This document shows positions 1 through 10,870 of a stretch of DNA of 64,000 bases, in pieces. The position numbers and the translations under genes were made by a program. How positions within the stretch are numbered: the first letter of the stretch is position 1; each line of letters starts with the position of its first letter. The notes beneath the pieces were generated by a model. The model searched no databases. It was not told the DNA's origin and was given only the letters and a program-made list of their open reading frames with translations. The stretch comes from Calliphora vicina (Eukaryota > Arthropoda > Insecta > Diptera > Calliphoridae). The stretch lies in NCBI RefSeq assembly GCF_958450345.1, contig NC_088784.1:83229747-83293746 (forward strand). Reading direction: 5' to 3'.

Positions 1-1284
1 TAGATTGAATTTATACTAAAAATGTTTGAGTAAAAAATAGATTTTTTACTACAAAATTTTGAGTAAAAAATATCGTTTTTAGTAAAAAATAAATTTTTTA
101 GTAAAAAGTAGGGTATTCAATCGATTAACCGATTAATTTTGGACGGTCAACTGTTCGAATGATTTGAAATTGCCGATTTTCAAATAACAAATAAACCGAT
201 TAATTTGTGTCGATTAAACGAAATTCCTTTTTTTTGCACTTTAAAAAATATTTTTGTATTCATTTTTCCGTTTCAATTCAAATACAAATTAAAATCAGAT
301 AATCAGACATATATAATTTACACGTATTTGAAACTTTGTTTGTATTTACATGTATAGACGAAACTTTTTTTGAAATGAGTCTTTTATCATAACTAAACGA
401 AACTATTAAATTAATCAAAATCTAAAACAATCCAAAAAGGAATATTCTTTATCATGTTTTTGATTTCTCAAACATATACAATCAGAGAGAGAGTTTTTTT
501 CCAAAAAATCCAAAGAAAAAAATCGTTTAAATTATATTCTTTTTATAAAATATTATTTCAGAACCTTAAAAAACTCACACATTGCTCATTTACTGCAACA
601 ACTTCATAATTCAAAAAAAGTCCTTTCGACATTTTACTATTTCTTAAATAAATTTTCAACAAATTAGGCGATTTGAGAAATATAAATAGTAGACGTTAAT
701 ATCTTTCTAGTCTGTATTTAACCCAAATTTTTACTTATCAAATATACGAGAAAACATGGAATTTAATTTTGATGTTTACAACAAAAAAACACTATATGAA
801 AGATTATAGAACAGCGCATTTTGTATTACTCATTTCATAAAACTTGGATTTTGAATTCTGACGTTTTTGCAGCAAATAGGCGATATGTTTACAAAAATGA
901 TCTCAAATATCTTATTTACTGTTTTTTATGTTTTTGTACACAAAATGCGTTGTTGTATTTTCAATTTAAAATAAAAAAAAAAATTATTCGGTTAATCGAA
1001 TAATTTAAAATTAACCGATTATTAACCGAATAAATCTAAACCTCGATTAATTATTTGCTCGATTAACCGATTAAACCAGAAACCCGATTAATTTAATATC
1101 CTAGTAAAAAGTCTATTTTTGAGTAAAAAATATATTTTTAAGTAAAAAAATCAATTTATGAGTAAAAAAACTATTTTTGAGTAAAAAAAATTATTTTTGA
1201 AAAAATCTGTTTTTGATTAAAAAATCTATTTTTTTGAAAAGTCTATTGTTTACAAAATTTTTTTTTTTTTGCAAAATAAATTTT
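1..1284 (+). repeat. A/T tandem array (GAGTAAAAAATCTATTTTT-type units), split by an insertion
   Basis: Units of about 15-20 bases resembling 'gagtaaaaaatctattttt' run from base 1 to about 108 and resume from about 1104 to 1284. The gap is the inserted element at 109-1103. The same unit type forms a longer array at 12640-13165, and in both places the array is followed by the same roughly 570-base sequence. It is a local satellite belonging to a dispersed repeat, with no coding potential. Confidence 0.85.
109..1103. mobile_element. hAT-like non-autonomous DNA transposon, 8-bp target duplication
   Basis: The element is 995 bases long. It begins TAGGGTATTCAAT and its other end, read inward, begins TAGGATATTAAAT. 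The 8 bases GTAAAAAG flank it on both sides (101-108 and 1104-1111). Both sub-terminal zones are full of GATTAACCGATTAA-type motifs in both orientations, as expected of transposase-binding repeats. No transposase is encoded; a 60-codon ORF at 821-1003 is chance reading of A/T sequence. An 8-bp duplication fits the hAT superfamily. The flank is tandem-repetitive, so part of the match could be fortuitous. Confidence 0.75.
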
Positions 1285-1925
1285 TATCATGTAAAATCTC
1301 TATCATGGACTCTGTGAACGCAATAGTTTCTAATTTATGAAAGCGCAAAAAGTAATTCAAATTAGTTGAATGTTTGGTTAATGAAAGTTTACTTAAGCTC
1401 ACTTTAACATTCTCAAATGCTGGAACCTATGAAAAAGCACGACAAAAACAACACCAAATCATAATACATTTGGTACATGAAAAAATGAGAAGTGCATACA
1501 TAGTAAGCTGCCTTTGACTTGAATAACATAATAGAGATTTTTTACGAGGTGTGTGATTTGCATGCATTATTTTAAAGTATAATAAAGAATTAGCTATAAT
1601 GTTTTATATATCAGTGGAAAGGTAATGAAATGTAGTTTCCAAAACATTTAATATATTGAAAACTTCTTAATTATTTTGGTATGAAAATTAATAAAATGTA
1701 AAATAAATATTTTTGAGAGATATTGGAAATATTTTAAAATTTCGATAACTCATCAGCAACTTCCAGTGATTTTCAAACATTAAATGAATTAGTTCGTTTT
1801 AATTGAACAATGTTCATTAGAGAATAACCTTAAATATCTTCCAGTTTTCTAAATGTAATATTTTGTAGGAAAAAAAATATTCTTGGGAGAATATTTAAAT
1901 ATGTAGCAGATGAATATTTCTCAAT
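1285..1925 (+). repeat. Dispersed repeat body, copy A (paired with 13166-13720)
   Basis: From 'tctctatcatggactctgtg' onward this segment aligns base for base, with scattered substitutions and small indels, to 13166-13720. Both copies sit directly downstream of the GAGTAAAAAAT array, so array plus body form one repeat family present twice about 12 kb apart. No ORF is supported. Confidence 0.8.
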
Positions 1926-2005
1926 GTTACACACGGAATGACATACCTTTATATACCCTTATTCACCACTTGTGGTGGGAGAGGATATAAAAATATTATT
2001 ATGAA
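1926..2005 (-). repeat. 5' end fragment of the TATACCCTCCACC dispersed family
   Basis: Read on the minus strand, this matches the start of the full copy at 43265-45395: a 'tataccctccaccaccataagtgg'-like start, then 'aagtttgtcattccgtgtgtaac'-like sequence. Only the first 80 or so bases of the family remain. Confidence 0.75.
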
Positions 2006-2189
2006 TACATGGAATATTCTGAACTTCAAATATACATCAAAAATAGTTTTTTCTCTATTTGAATTGTGTTTTGTCTAATTAAAGATTCTGTCCAAGAGTT
2101 TAAGAGAAAAAATATGGAGTATTTACTCACTGTTAGGTATTTCTTACAATCTATTTGCTTTTGACCAACAGATTGTGATTCCAACGTTG

Positions 2190-2804
2190 CACAGTGGCGC
2201 CATTTGAATTTTTTCGTTGCAAAAATCATAACTTTTGAACCAATTGAGATAATCAAAAAATTTAAAAGGCATATGATAGATGATGATTCTACGCCTTTCA
2301 GGTGCCTACTTATGGGTTAGCAAAGTTGAAATTTGTGGAAAAATCAATATTATGGGTAGTAAAAAAAAATATTTTTTAAAATTTTGTATGTTTCTTTGAA
2401 AAGATTAAAATTTTTTTTTTATTTTCCTACAAATTTGAGAAATATTGAAAAAGTGGATAGTTGGTAAATATCGATTTACCTGGACAAATACAAAGCAGAC
2501 AATACAATTTTGGTTCATTCTTTTCCTAATAAATGTATCTATCAAAAGAATAAAAAACAATGACGATCAGTTACATAGTTTTCGATATATTGTATCTGAA
2601 AGCGGAACAAATTACCTAAAAATTGTCTGTTTTTTGGAAAACTGAAAATCAGTCAACTTTGAAGGGTTATATCTTCTGAACCAAATCTGATTGTAATAAG
2701 AGTAGCATTTTTGAAATCGTTGGACAATTTACTGTAAAAGAGGTTTTAGGGGCAAATGAAATTTTGATTTTTGCAACCTCACTTGTTCTACGGGCGCCAC
2801 TGTG
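2190..2804. mobile_element. Transib-like non-autonomous element with RSS-like ends
   Basis: The element is 615 bases, bounded by the perfect 12-bp inverted repeat CACAGTGGCGCC (2190-2201 and 2793-2804) and flanked by the 5-bp duplication CGTTG (2185-2189 and 2805-2809). Each end carries heptamer CACAGTG followed after 22 bases (left) or 23 bases (right) by GCAAAAATC, the arrangement of a 23-type recombination signal sequence. Transib transposons, the relatives of RAG1, are known for CAC-starting heptamer ends and 5-bp GC-biased target duplications. No transposase is present; small internal ORFs (2026-2256, which also runs past the left end, and 2445-2645) match nothing I recognise. Confidence 0.75.
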
Positions 2805-2965
2805 CGTTGATAAAATACAAGTCATATTGGAATCATATTTAAATTTAAAAAGTTTAATAAATAATACAGTTACGAAATTGTACTTGAATTAAAATATAAC
2901 GATTTTAAGGGCTGACTTAAAAGTAGCATAATGCTTTCAAATAACATTGCTGTAATAGAAAACTG

Positions 2966-3376
2966 TAACATATCTGTGCGCATTATTAAATAAAAGCTTT
3001 CAGTTGACCATTGATCGTAAGTTGGCAACGCTGTTTGAATTCGAATATTCAGTTAAAGAACATTGTAGAAAGTACACCACAGATGGCGTATGATCTAGAA
3101 TATTCGAACTTTGACAGTTAAAGAGCAATCTAGAGTGCAGATGGAAGTGTTATAAATAGTGGCAGAGGTTGCAGTCGTTAGTGAGTTTATCAGAGACGCT
3201 TTTCGAATAAACATCAACTTAGTGCCTTAAAGTGTGTTGTGTTTTTCAAGTAAATTCGTGTACATTATAAATTGTGTCTGTATTTCAGAGAATTTATAAA
3301 CGTCTATAAAAAACATTGAGTGGCTATTTAATTTTGTGGTTGTTGTACATTTTGAATAAATAAAGAGTTGTTACAA
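2966..3376 (+). mobile_element. Putative solo or isolated LTR with promoter and poly(A) signals
   Basis: The segment starts TGTAACA and ends TGTTACA, an inverted TG..CA pair typical of LTRs. Inside are a TATA-like 'ttataaatagtgg' near 3150 followed by an initiator-like 'cagtcgttagtgag', and 'gaataaataaag' near 3354 just before the end, giving the U3-R-U5 order of an insect LTR. I could not find a convincing target duplication, a primer-binding site downstream or a second LTR, so boundaries and identity are tentative. The alternative is a fragment of a host promoter region. Confidence 0.45.
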
Positions 3377-5170
3377 TTTTTATACTACTAAACGGCTTTT
3401 ATTTGCAATCAAAAGTATCCGGTTTATTTAAAGGAAATAAACCAAACGTTTTGAAAAGGTTAAAACGTAACAATACGTTTTAATTCAAAATTTTAAACCC
3501 TCATGAACAATGTTCGGAAATAGTTATTATACTCTAACTTATATTCAACTGTCCGCATATTATTAAAAGCAAATAATTTCCGTCACAGTATTATAGGAAT
3601 TTAAAATATTTAGAGACTTTATTTTTCTGCCATTCTTCTTTTTACTTTCTAAAATAATTCATCTTTATATTATCACAGTTACTTTTTAAAGGCCTTAATT
3701 TATTATATCATCAGCCTAAAAGTATGTTACAAAATTTTTAAAATAGATTAAATACTTTTAAGAAGAAAATGTATTAAAAAAGCCCCTTTGATTTTTCTTT
3801 TCAACTATAAATATTGACTTAAATATCAATTAATATGCCGTTGCTTTTAATAACTTACATTTTACAGTGTAATTTTCTTACGCTTTTCTTAAATAATTAT
3901 GTTTAAAACATCTCACAAAAAATGCTTTAAAAAACATAATTCCTTTTAACCCTTTTAAATATTGGCATAAAAACAGTAGAGGTAATCACTATGCTGGAGT
4001 AAGCAAGGGTTTAAAAGTGAGTGATTTTTTGGAGCACTATAATTTCGGAAATATTGTTTGTTAATTAAATATTATTATTTGGTTGTACTTTTATTGATAA
4101 GATAAATGAATACCCTAAATGTGGCTGTGTGTGGTGTTGCATATTTCCAAGCTACTTTATATTTTCTTTTGTTTTATTTTATTTTGTTCTGCAAGTCTTC
4201 TTCATCTTTAATGTTATGAAAATTTGATTAATCTTATCAAGATACGAGTCAATAAGAGCGTACAAAAGTAAAACACACGCTCTTAATATAAAGTAACAAT
4301 CCTTTCTACACCTCTTGCTTTCAAAGCAAGCAACATCCTTTACTAGTTCTTCCTTTGAGTCCTGTAGTTGTTGTTGTTGTTATTTTCTTTAGTAGAACAC
4401 ATCATCATCATCCCGTCTTGTTATGCAGGATGATGATACAAATTTGATGGAAGTGAAAAAGAGATGGCAAACAAATGAAAAGGGTTGCATGGTATTTAGC
4501 ATCAGTTAACAGCTGTCAACGTGCCTGACATCTTGTGTCACATTTTTATGTTCAGATTTCTAAATAAATGAATGAAAGCAAGCATGTACTTTACAACGAT
4601 AATGGGGAGTTTGGTTTATTGTTATTGCTCCTTGAGATCCTTGTGCCGTTGAGTGCGTATGTTAGAGTTTAATTTTTATATACCTAAACATAGTATACGA
4701 CATTGTGTAAGTAGGTTGTAATAATTGAGTTAATGGTTAAAAGGCGTTTTAAAGGAAAATTTATTTAATAAATACATATTCTTCCTCTTCGTTGTCGTCA
4801 TATTTATTTTTTTTATTGTTATTATTTAAACTAAGTGGCTGTGGAACATGGTACGTGGTAGAATGATTGCACAGAGTGATTGTGGGTGACGGAAGTTGTT
4901 TAAGGGTTAAAGACAAGTGTTACAATATTCAAGGAGTATGTTAAACATGGGTACTTGATTTACAGAAATTATGACAGTGATGATTTACTTATCTTAATGA
5001 TTATATCAAGTTTCCTTAAAACGAAACGGAAATAGTTGAATATGTATTTGGTTTTGTTAATTAGGGAGCTTCTAGTTAATTTGGTTGTAATATACAGGAA
5101 GTAAAATAAATATTAAAGACTACCTTTGCTTAGTTGCAATTGACAGTGTTGATTTTATTTAAAAGAAGCA
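3377..5170. other. AT-rich non-coding island
   Basis: No ORF, RNA gene or recognised transposon. It holds a short TTG/TTA run near 4366-4382, ATCATC runs near 4398-4410, and 'tgttgtgtttttc'-like simple sequence. It lacks the dispersed fly repeats that crowd the rest of the window, so it is a candidate for older unique intergenic or intronic sequence. Confidence 0.6.
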
Positions 5171-5176
5171 AAAACT

Positions 5177-5931
5177 GCCCAGTATGTAAAATGATTCGAA
5201 GTTATATCGAAAATGAATCATTTTTTCGTAAAATTTTATCGATATCGACTTCGATATAATGTCGAGAATGTGCATGTTTTCCTAAGTAGAGTGCAGAGCG
5301 ATAAAGAGTCGAAAATCGTTTATTATTCTAATTCTAATTTTTATCGATATACTATACCTTTTTCGGTATTAAAAATGTTCTAAAATGATTCGATTTCGAT
5401 TAAATATATGAACAATTTCGTATACTTTATACCATCGAGCAATTTCTTCTTGAAATAATGCATATTCAATACCTTTATTATTATCCAATAATGTTGCGTT
5501 ATATGTGTTTTCATTTACAAATGCAATAAACTCTGCACATATTTCTGATGTTTGCTGATTTTGGAGATTTGAATTGTCAAAAACAACATCAATAATTGGC
5601 TGCGCTTTTCTTTTAAGACCTCTTCGATCCATTTTTCGTGTTAAAATATATTTTTATGAATATGTTATTGATAGGATAAGAAATAAAATTTTATTTTCTC
5701 ACAAATTGACAAAAGAATAATATGTATGTATATGAATTTGTCAATTTGTGAAAAAATTAAATTTGACATTAAAAAAAAAATCGAACTTTATTCGCCATTT
5801 CTATAAAATATTATAATACAATATTCTAAAAAATGTAGTTTGGATAGAGCATCATAATAAATTCATATTTTCGATTTGAATTCGAAATAAGTTCGATAAA
5901 AAGAACGGACTCGAAATGTTGCATACTGGGC
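5177..5931 (-). mobile_element. hAT-like element (CAGTATG ends) with a small internal ORF
   Basis: Ends are inverted copies: 'gcccagtatgtaaaatgatt' on the left and 'gcccagtatgcaacatttcg' read inward from the right. CAGTATG-type starts are common in hAT elements. Sub-terminal zones are rich in TCGAT and TTCGAA motifs on both sides. The minus strand has an 87-codon ORF at 5632-5369 (begins MDRRGLKRKAQPII, basic then acidic/polar) that could be the start of a transposase-derived protein; I do not recognise it. No clean 8-bp target duplication was visible, so superfamily assignment rests on the termini. Confidence 0.6.
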
Positions 5932-6195
5932 GGATTTTCTACTAAAGCTTAATGTCCTGGTTTTTTCATAATTTTTAAGATTAAAAAATATTTTTCAAAT
6001 TCGATCCATATAACAAAATTTGAAATACTTTATTTGATATATAAATTCAGTGGTACTTTTGTTGTGAATCCAATAAAAGAAAAATGGAGAAAATCGGGAG
6101 ATATTTGAACACGCTGTTATAAAAAAACTGGAGTGGTGTAACCTACCCACTCTATTCCATAACAGGTTATAAAGTTCTCTTGGGTCCATGAATCA
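5932..6195. other. AT-rich spacer next to LINE 3' end
   Basis: Contains 'tttgaacacgctgttataaaaaaactggagtgg', similar in style to other Transib-like family interiors in the window, but no ends were found. No supported gene. Confidence 0.4.
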
Positions 6196-8520
6196 GGCCC
6201 TCAAGATGTCCTTCACATGTCAGAAATGGGTTCAGTGCCGAACCAACCTGACTCACGAATGAACGAATCCATCTTCCTGACATCCAGATTTGATAGATCC
6301 GCTAGGCAGTGCAAAAATGGACTACCTATTGTCACAGTCCGAGTCCATGATAGAGCAGGGCAAAGACAGATGAGAAGTTCAACCGTCTAATCCTCGTCTT
6401 CAACATGGAAACTTCTACAGAATTCATTATACGGAGTAATCAGTCTCCTAGCAGAGCTCGTAGCCTAGCTCGTGGTAGCCCCGTGAGGGAAATTGACCTA
6501 TAATGGTCAAAAATGGCCATGTGAGCCTCGATATCTAGCAATTTGTCAGATTAGACCATCTGAGCTGAGCAGACTCAAATAATTTACGCTGTATGATTGA
6601 CTTACAGCAAGATAGCGGTTAACCGACCAAAAGATCGATCTCATCAACTTATAGATATGAGCCTCTATTGGCCAGTTCATCCGCAATAGCATTGCCAGGT
6701 ACACCAGAGTGACCACGCACTCGCCAGATACACCATCTCATTAGGAGATACCCGGCATTCATGTACCAATCTGGATGTCGAGTAGACGCCAGTTAGGGAT
6801 TTGATAGCAGGCTTACTGTCAGTACAGACTCGGATATTCATCATCCAGTGTACCGCACTTTTACTCGCTAAATTCTCAGCTGGAATTACACTACATTGAT
6901 CTTGTAGCCTGAAACACACGCCCTTCTGAAAATGGGGAATATAGAAGCCACCACTCACCCCAACCGCAGACTTGGACTCAAAGAAGGTGACTCGCCCACC
7001 AACAATACAGAGAAGCGTCTGTCAACCTACTACAGTAGGTGGATTTAATTAGAGCCTTCCACCATACTAGTGCTCCATACATTAGTATGGGCTTTACCAC
7101 CATATCGCATTCATAGGGCTTATTCCCGAGGTCGTACCAATTGCCCTTCTGCTGACATAAATAGCGTAAATAGGATTGATTAGAGTCTAGAATGATTCCT
7201 AGATACTTCACACTATACGAGAGCATAAGTTCCACTCCGGCGCGGAAGTTGGAACAAGGGATTTTTTACCTTCTTAAAAAAGCACATGCTCCGTTTTCCC
7301 AGGATTCACACCAAGTCCACTAGCAGTGCTAAACAGGATAAGGGCCGTTTTCTCATTAGGTGATTATCTTTTTTCCCAACGAAAAACTGTAGATTAAAGA
7401 AATTTGGTTTTCTCAATGTCTCATTTGCTTCACAAAGCTAACCCGACCTCATCTGCCAATTATTTATTTATCGTACATATAAATTCAATCAGCTGACTGC
7501 TGTTCATAGCTTTTATGTGTTTGTGTTTTTCTAAACGATATTAAATAGTTTTTTTTAAAAAAAAAGTTTAATAGAGGAATTAACATTAATTTGATGGAGG
7601 ATGAACATGAATAATCATGCCAGGTCTAACTACCAGGCAGACATGCAGAATAATGAATTTTTCAAAATATTCCGGCTGACGATGGCCACACTAAACAACT
7701 GATTTATATAAACATGTTGTCACTTGAAGGCAGGGTTCCCAACTTTCACATCTATACTGAAAATAATATTTTTGTCGTTATATTGAGAAAACCAAAATTG
7801 TTAACGGACAGTTTATCGACCTAATAAATGTATGTCGACATTTAGAAAGAGGCAGTTTGTCAATACATTGAGAAAACGTGCCTAAGTGTACTAAGTGAAG
7901 TTTGTAGGCATTGTGATAATGTGTCAATGTGTCTCCCAGAAACGGCTACAGCAACATCTTCAGCATATGCGACAGTTTTGCACTTCATGGAGTCTAATTT
8001 CTTGAGTAGTAAATAAATAACAAGGTTCCCCAAGAGTGGCGATAGAACACCTCCCTGTGGAGTGCCTCGGTTCGCTAATCTAATAATAGTAGCCGTTCCC
8101 ATAGAAGAGATAATGACGCTATTGGTCAGAAGTCTGCCTATGAAGCAGATAATAGACTGATCTATATCCAGACCGACTAAATCCGAAAGAATCGTCTCTG
8201 GCGTCACATTGTTAAAGGCCCCTTCAATGTCCAAGAAGGCCACCAATGCATATTCTTTATGCTCGAGTAATTTTTCCATAAATCCCCCTAGCTAATGTTA
8301 AGCCGTCTCAAGAGATCTGCCCTTTATGTAGGCATGCTGAGACAAAGGATGTCGGTCAGGGTCAATCGACGAACGAAGGTGTAAATCAATTAACCCTTCC
8401 ATAGTTTTCAAGAGGAAGGACGATAGACTACTAGGATGTAGATCAGGGCAGCGGTAGAAGATGACACGATCCTGCGCATGCGACTCGTCTCGGAGGATCC
8501 TTCCGCCCTCCAGGATTTGT
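6196..8520 (-). pseudogene. Degenerate LINE (I/LOA/R1-like) with reverse transcriptase and RNase H
   Basis: Reading right to left: an RT entry segment (about 8510-8290) with LSSFLLKTMEGLIDLHLRS and QHAYIKGRS; the RT core at 8279-7860 with FLDIEGAFNNV, RGTPQGGVLSPLL and AYAEDV; after an insertion, SGLGVNPGKTEHVLF (about 7330-7275), SVKYLGIILDSN and KPILMYGALVWWKAL (7235-6978); then RNase H (6958-6677) with ENLASKSAVHW, VCTDSKPAIKSL and SSRL-like SRLVHECR. The order RT, then RNase H, fits the I/LOA/R1 group. The catalytic YADD box reads YAED, losing an aspartate. Frameshifts, stops and an insertion make it non-functional. The N-terminal endonuclease is missing. Confidence 0.85.
7356..7825. mobile_element. 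Insertion inside the LINE with imperfect inverted ends
   Basis: About 470 bases break the LINE between the RT core and its SGLGVNPGKTE segment. The left end reads 'ttaggtgattatctttttt' and the right end read inward 'attaggtcgataaactgtcc'; further in, 'tttggttttctcaat' occurs inverted on both sides. No clear target duplication. It is a small terminal-inverted-repeat element of unassigned family. Some flanking LINE sequence appears lost, because the WAD..CG part of the RT is missing. Confidence 0.55.
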
Positions 8521-9255
8521 GCTTTGTCTTCCTGTGGGTAAAAATTTTGAAAATTTAATGCTCAAATGCGAATATCAGATAAGCTGTAAGAGATAATTGA
8601 CAGCAACGACGAGGTTTTTTTGACGAGGAGATTCTGTATATGTAAATTGTACGAAATCGGATCACAAACGAAGAAATAGGATTTTCTAACCAATGCACGA
8701 TGGGGCCAATGACAGGTTTTGAGGCAAAAAGTCCTTTTTTCAAGTCAACCATTTAAAAATAATAATAACGGAATTTTATATTTAACACTTTGAAACACTC
8801 AAATATTAAAAAATTAAAGTCAGGTGCAAACTCATGGCGACATGCCGAGCTGCCAAAGTTGCCAAGTTTTGCTTTGCTACATTTTCCGACATTCAATCAT
8901 AATGAAACAACAAAGGAATTTTAGTCGTCAAACATAAACTTTTAAGATTATAAAAATTTTGTAAAATGGAAAACACTTGTAAAGGTGTGTAAATTAAAAT
9001 GATATTCAACATTTCAAAAAAAAGTTAGATGTAGTAAATAATTTTTTGTGTCAACTTGTGTTGTCTTTTTTGTGAAGTTTTTGCTGTCTTCCATATATTC
9101 TTTGGAATAGAACTTTGTTTATCCGAGCGTATCCGTGAAAAAATATATGTGCGGGGAAAGGTAATAATGTGTACTATAATTTTTTGGAAAAACTATCTGC
9201 CGCCATTTGCCGCTGTTTATAAAAATTTATTTCCAGATACCGTATAACTTAAAAA
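8521..9255. other. Non-coding spacer
   Basis: No supported gene. The stretch 'gcacgatggggccaa' near 8695-8709 recurs inverted near 10337-10351 beside a mariner relic, hinting at a shared repeat. The 63-65-codon ORFs here have no recognisable domain. Confidence 0.4.
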
Positions 9256-9261
9256 TTTGGA

Positions 9262-10340
9262 TATTTATACCCTAAACCTCCATAGTGGGGAGGATATATT
9301 GGGTTAGTGCTGACGTTTATAACGAGCAAAACTATTGTTCCAACACCCACCTTATGGTGTACTAATCTGCTCAGGATTACTTTCTGAGTCGATTAAGCGA
9401 TGTCCGCCCGTCCGCCTGTCTTTCCGTCAATTTAAACCTTGTAATTAAACTACAGGTTGCAGTTTTAAAGATAATACGACAAAATTTGGTACAAGCATTT
9501 CTCTTGTCCTAGGGACAAAGCCCATTGTATTTGGTTAGACTCGGTCCAGTATTTCTCCTAGCCCACATACGATTGCCCTATCTGAAAATAATTAAGCTAT
9601 CATAAAAATCTTAGTTATATAGATATCCAAACCAAATTCACCACAAATAATTTTTATATAAGCCGAAATCGCACCACCAAATTTTGTGACGATCGGTCCT
9701 TAATTAGTCATAGCTCCCATATTAGACCCACTTCCGAAAATCACTTTAACCAGCGTATATCTCTTAAAAATGTGGGTATTCCATTAAAATTAAATACAAA
9801 TAAGTTCTATGGATACAAAATTCATATCACCAAATTTTATAACGATCGGTCCATAATTAGTCATAGCTCCCATATAAGGCCCACTTCCAAAAATCATTTT
9901 AACGAGCATAGATTTCTTACAGATGTTCGTATTAAAATAAAATTCAACACAGATAAGTTTCATATACACAGAAAACATGCCACCTAATTTTAGGGCGATT
10001 TGTCTATAACTAATGATAGATCCTCGCTTAATTTCCGCCTATCGCCATGCATATATTTCCTGTCACTAGAGGTGGGTGTGGCAGTAGGCGGATTGACTTG
10101 AAATGATTACTAAAGTCTTTGGTGAACATTTATGCGACCTAATTGAAAGTCAGAAACTTATTATTTGCCAGTGATCTTCATCCGCAGTTGCACTTTAATC
10201 CACCTACTGGAAATAGGCGTGGCACTGCCCGATAGACTTCAATTTTTTACTGAAGATTTAAAAGCTTATTATTATCATCTGTACGAAGTTTTAAAGATCT
10301 AGCTGTTTCCTGTGATTTATTGCCTCAAAACTGGTCGTTG
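9262..10340 (+). repeat. TATACCCTACACC-family dispersed repeat, diverged copy
   Basis: Begins with 'tttataccctaaacctccatagtgggg', followed by the family's 'acacccaccttatggtgtac', 'gtccgcccgtccgcctgtc' and repeated 'gatcggtccataattagtcatagctcccatat' segments. After about 9990 it drifts into related but unalignable sequence containing 'ggcgtggcactgcc'. A 71-codon ORF at 9772-9987 is part of the repeat unit, not a gene. Confidence 0.75.
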
Positions 10341-10349
10341 GCCCCATCG

Positions 10350-10870
10350 TGCAATGTATTCCGCTGAAGCTCACCGAAGATTATGGCGAACGTGTTTCAG
10401 CGGTTTCAACATGCGAGAGACGGTTTGTGTGGTGCTGAAGTGGTGATTTTGACACGGAAGACAAAGACCGCCCAGACCATCCAAAAAAGTTTAAAGACCT
10501 GGAATTGGAGGTCTTACTCCATGAAGATTGTTGTTAAACTTAACAAGAGCTTGCAAAAGCATTGGGAGCTACTCAATCAGTAATTTAAAAATATTTACCA
10601 GCAGCAGGATTCATTCAAAAGCATGGAAATTGGATACCATACGAATTGAAGCTGAGAGACGTTGAAAGACGAAATGCTACTTGAATGCTATAAAAGAACA
10701 ATATCTTTGCACCGAATCATATTTTGCAATGAAAAATGGATCATTACGAAAACCAGAAGCGTAAGAGACCGTATTTGAAGTCCGGCCAATCATCCGAATC
10801 GATACCAAAACCAAATATCCATGAAGCTAGGGTAATGCTGTCCATAGCTTATATGCATTGGCATTAGGCC
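10350..10870 (+). pseudogene. mariner transposase relic
   Basis: Stitching frames gives SAEAHR, then VSTCERRFVW, SGDFDTEDKDRP, KKFKDLELEVLLHED, KALGATQSVI, AAGFIQKHGNWIPYELK, RDVERR and a degraded CNEKW. This is the DNA-binding half and the start of the catalytic domain of a mariner transposase. It carries several stops and frameshifts and stops well before the second and third catalytic aspartates. The 66-codon ORF at 10383-10583 is in a shifted frame. Confidence 0.85.

Noticed and set aside
2026..2256. 76-codon minus ORF near the left end of the Transib-like element
   Set aside because: It crosses the element boundary and target duplication, so it cannot be an element-encoded protein.
5369..5632. 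87-codon minus ORF called as a real gene
   Set aside because: It lies wholly inside a hAT-like element and I recognise no domain, so it is kept only as a note in that element's entry.
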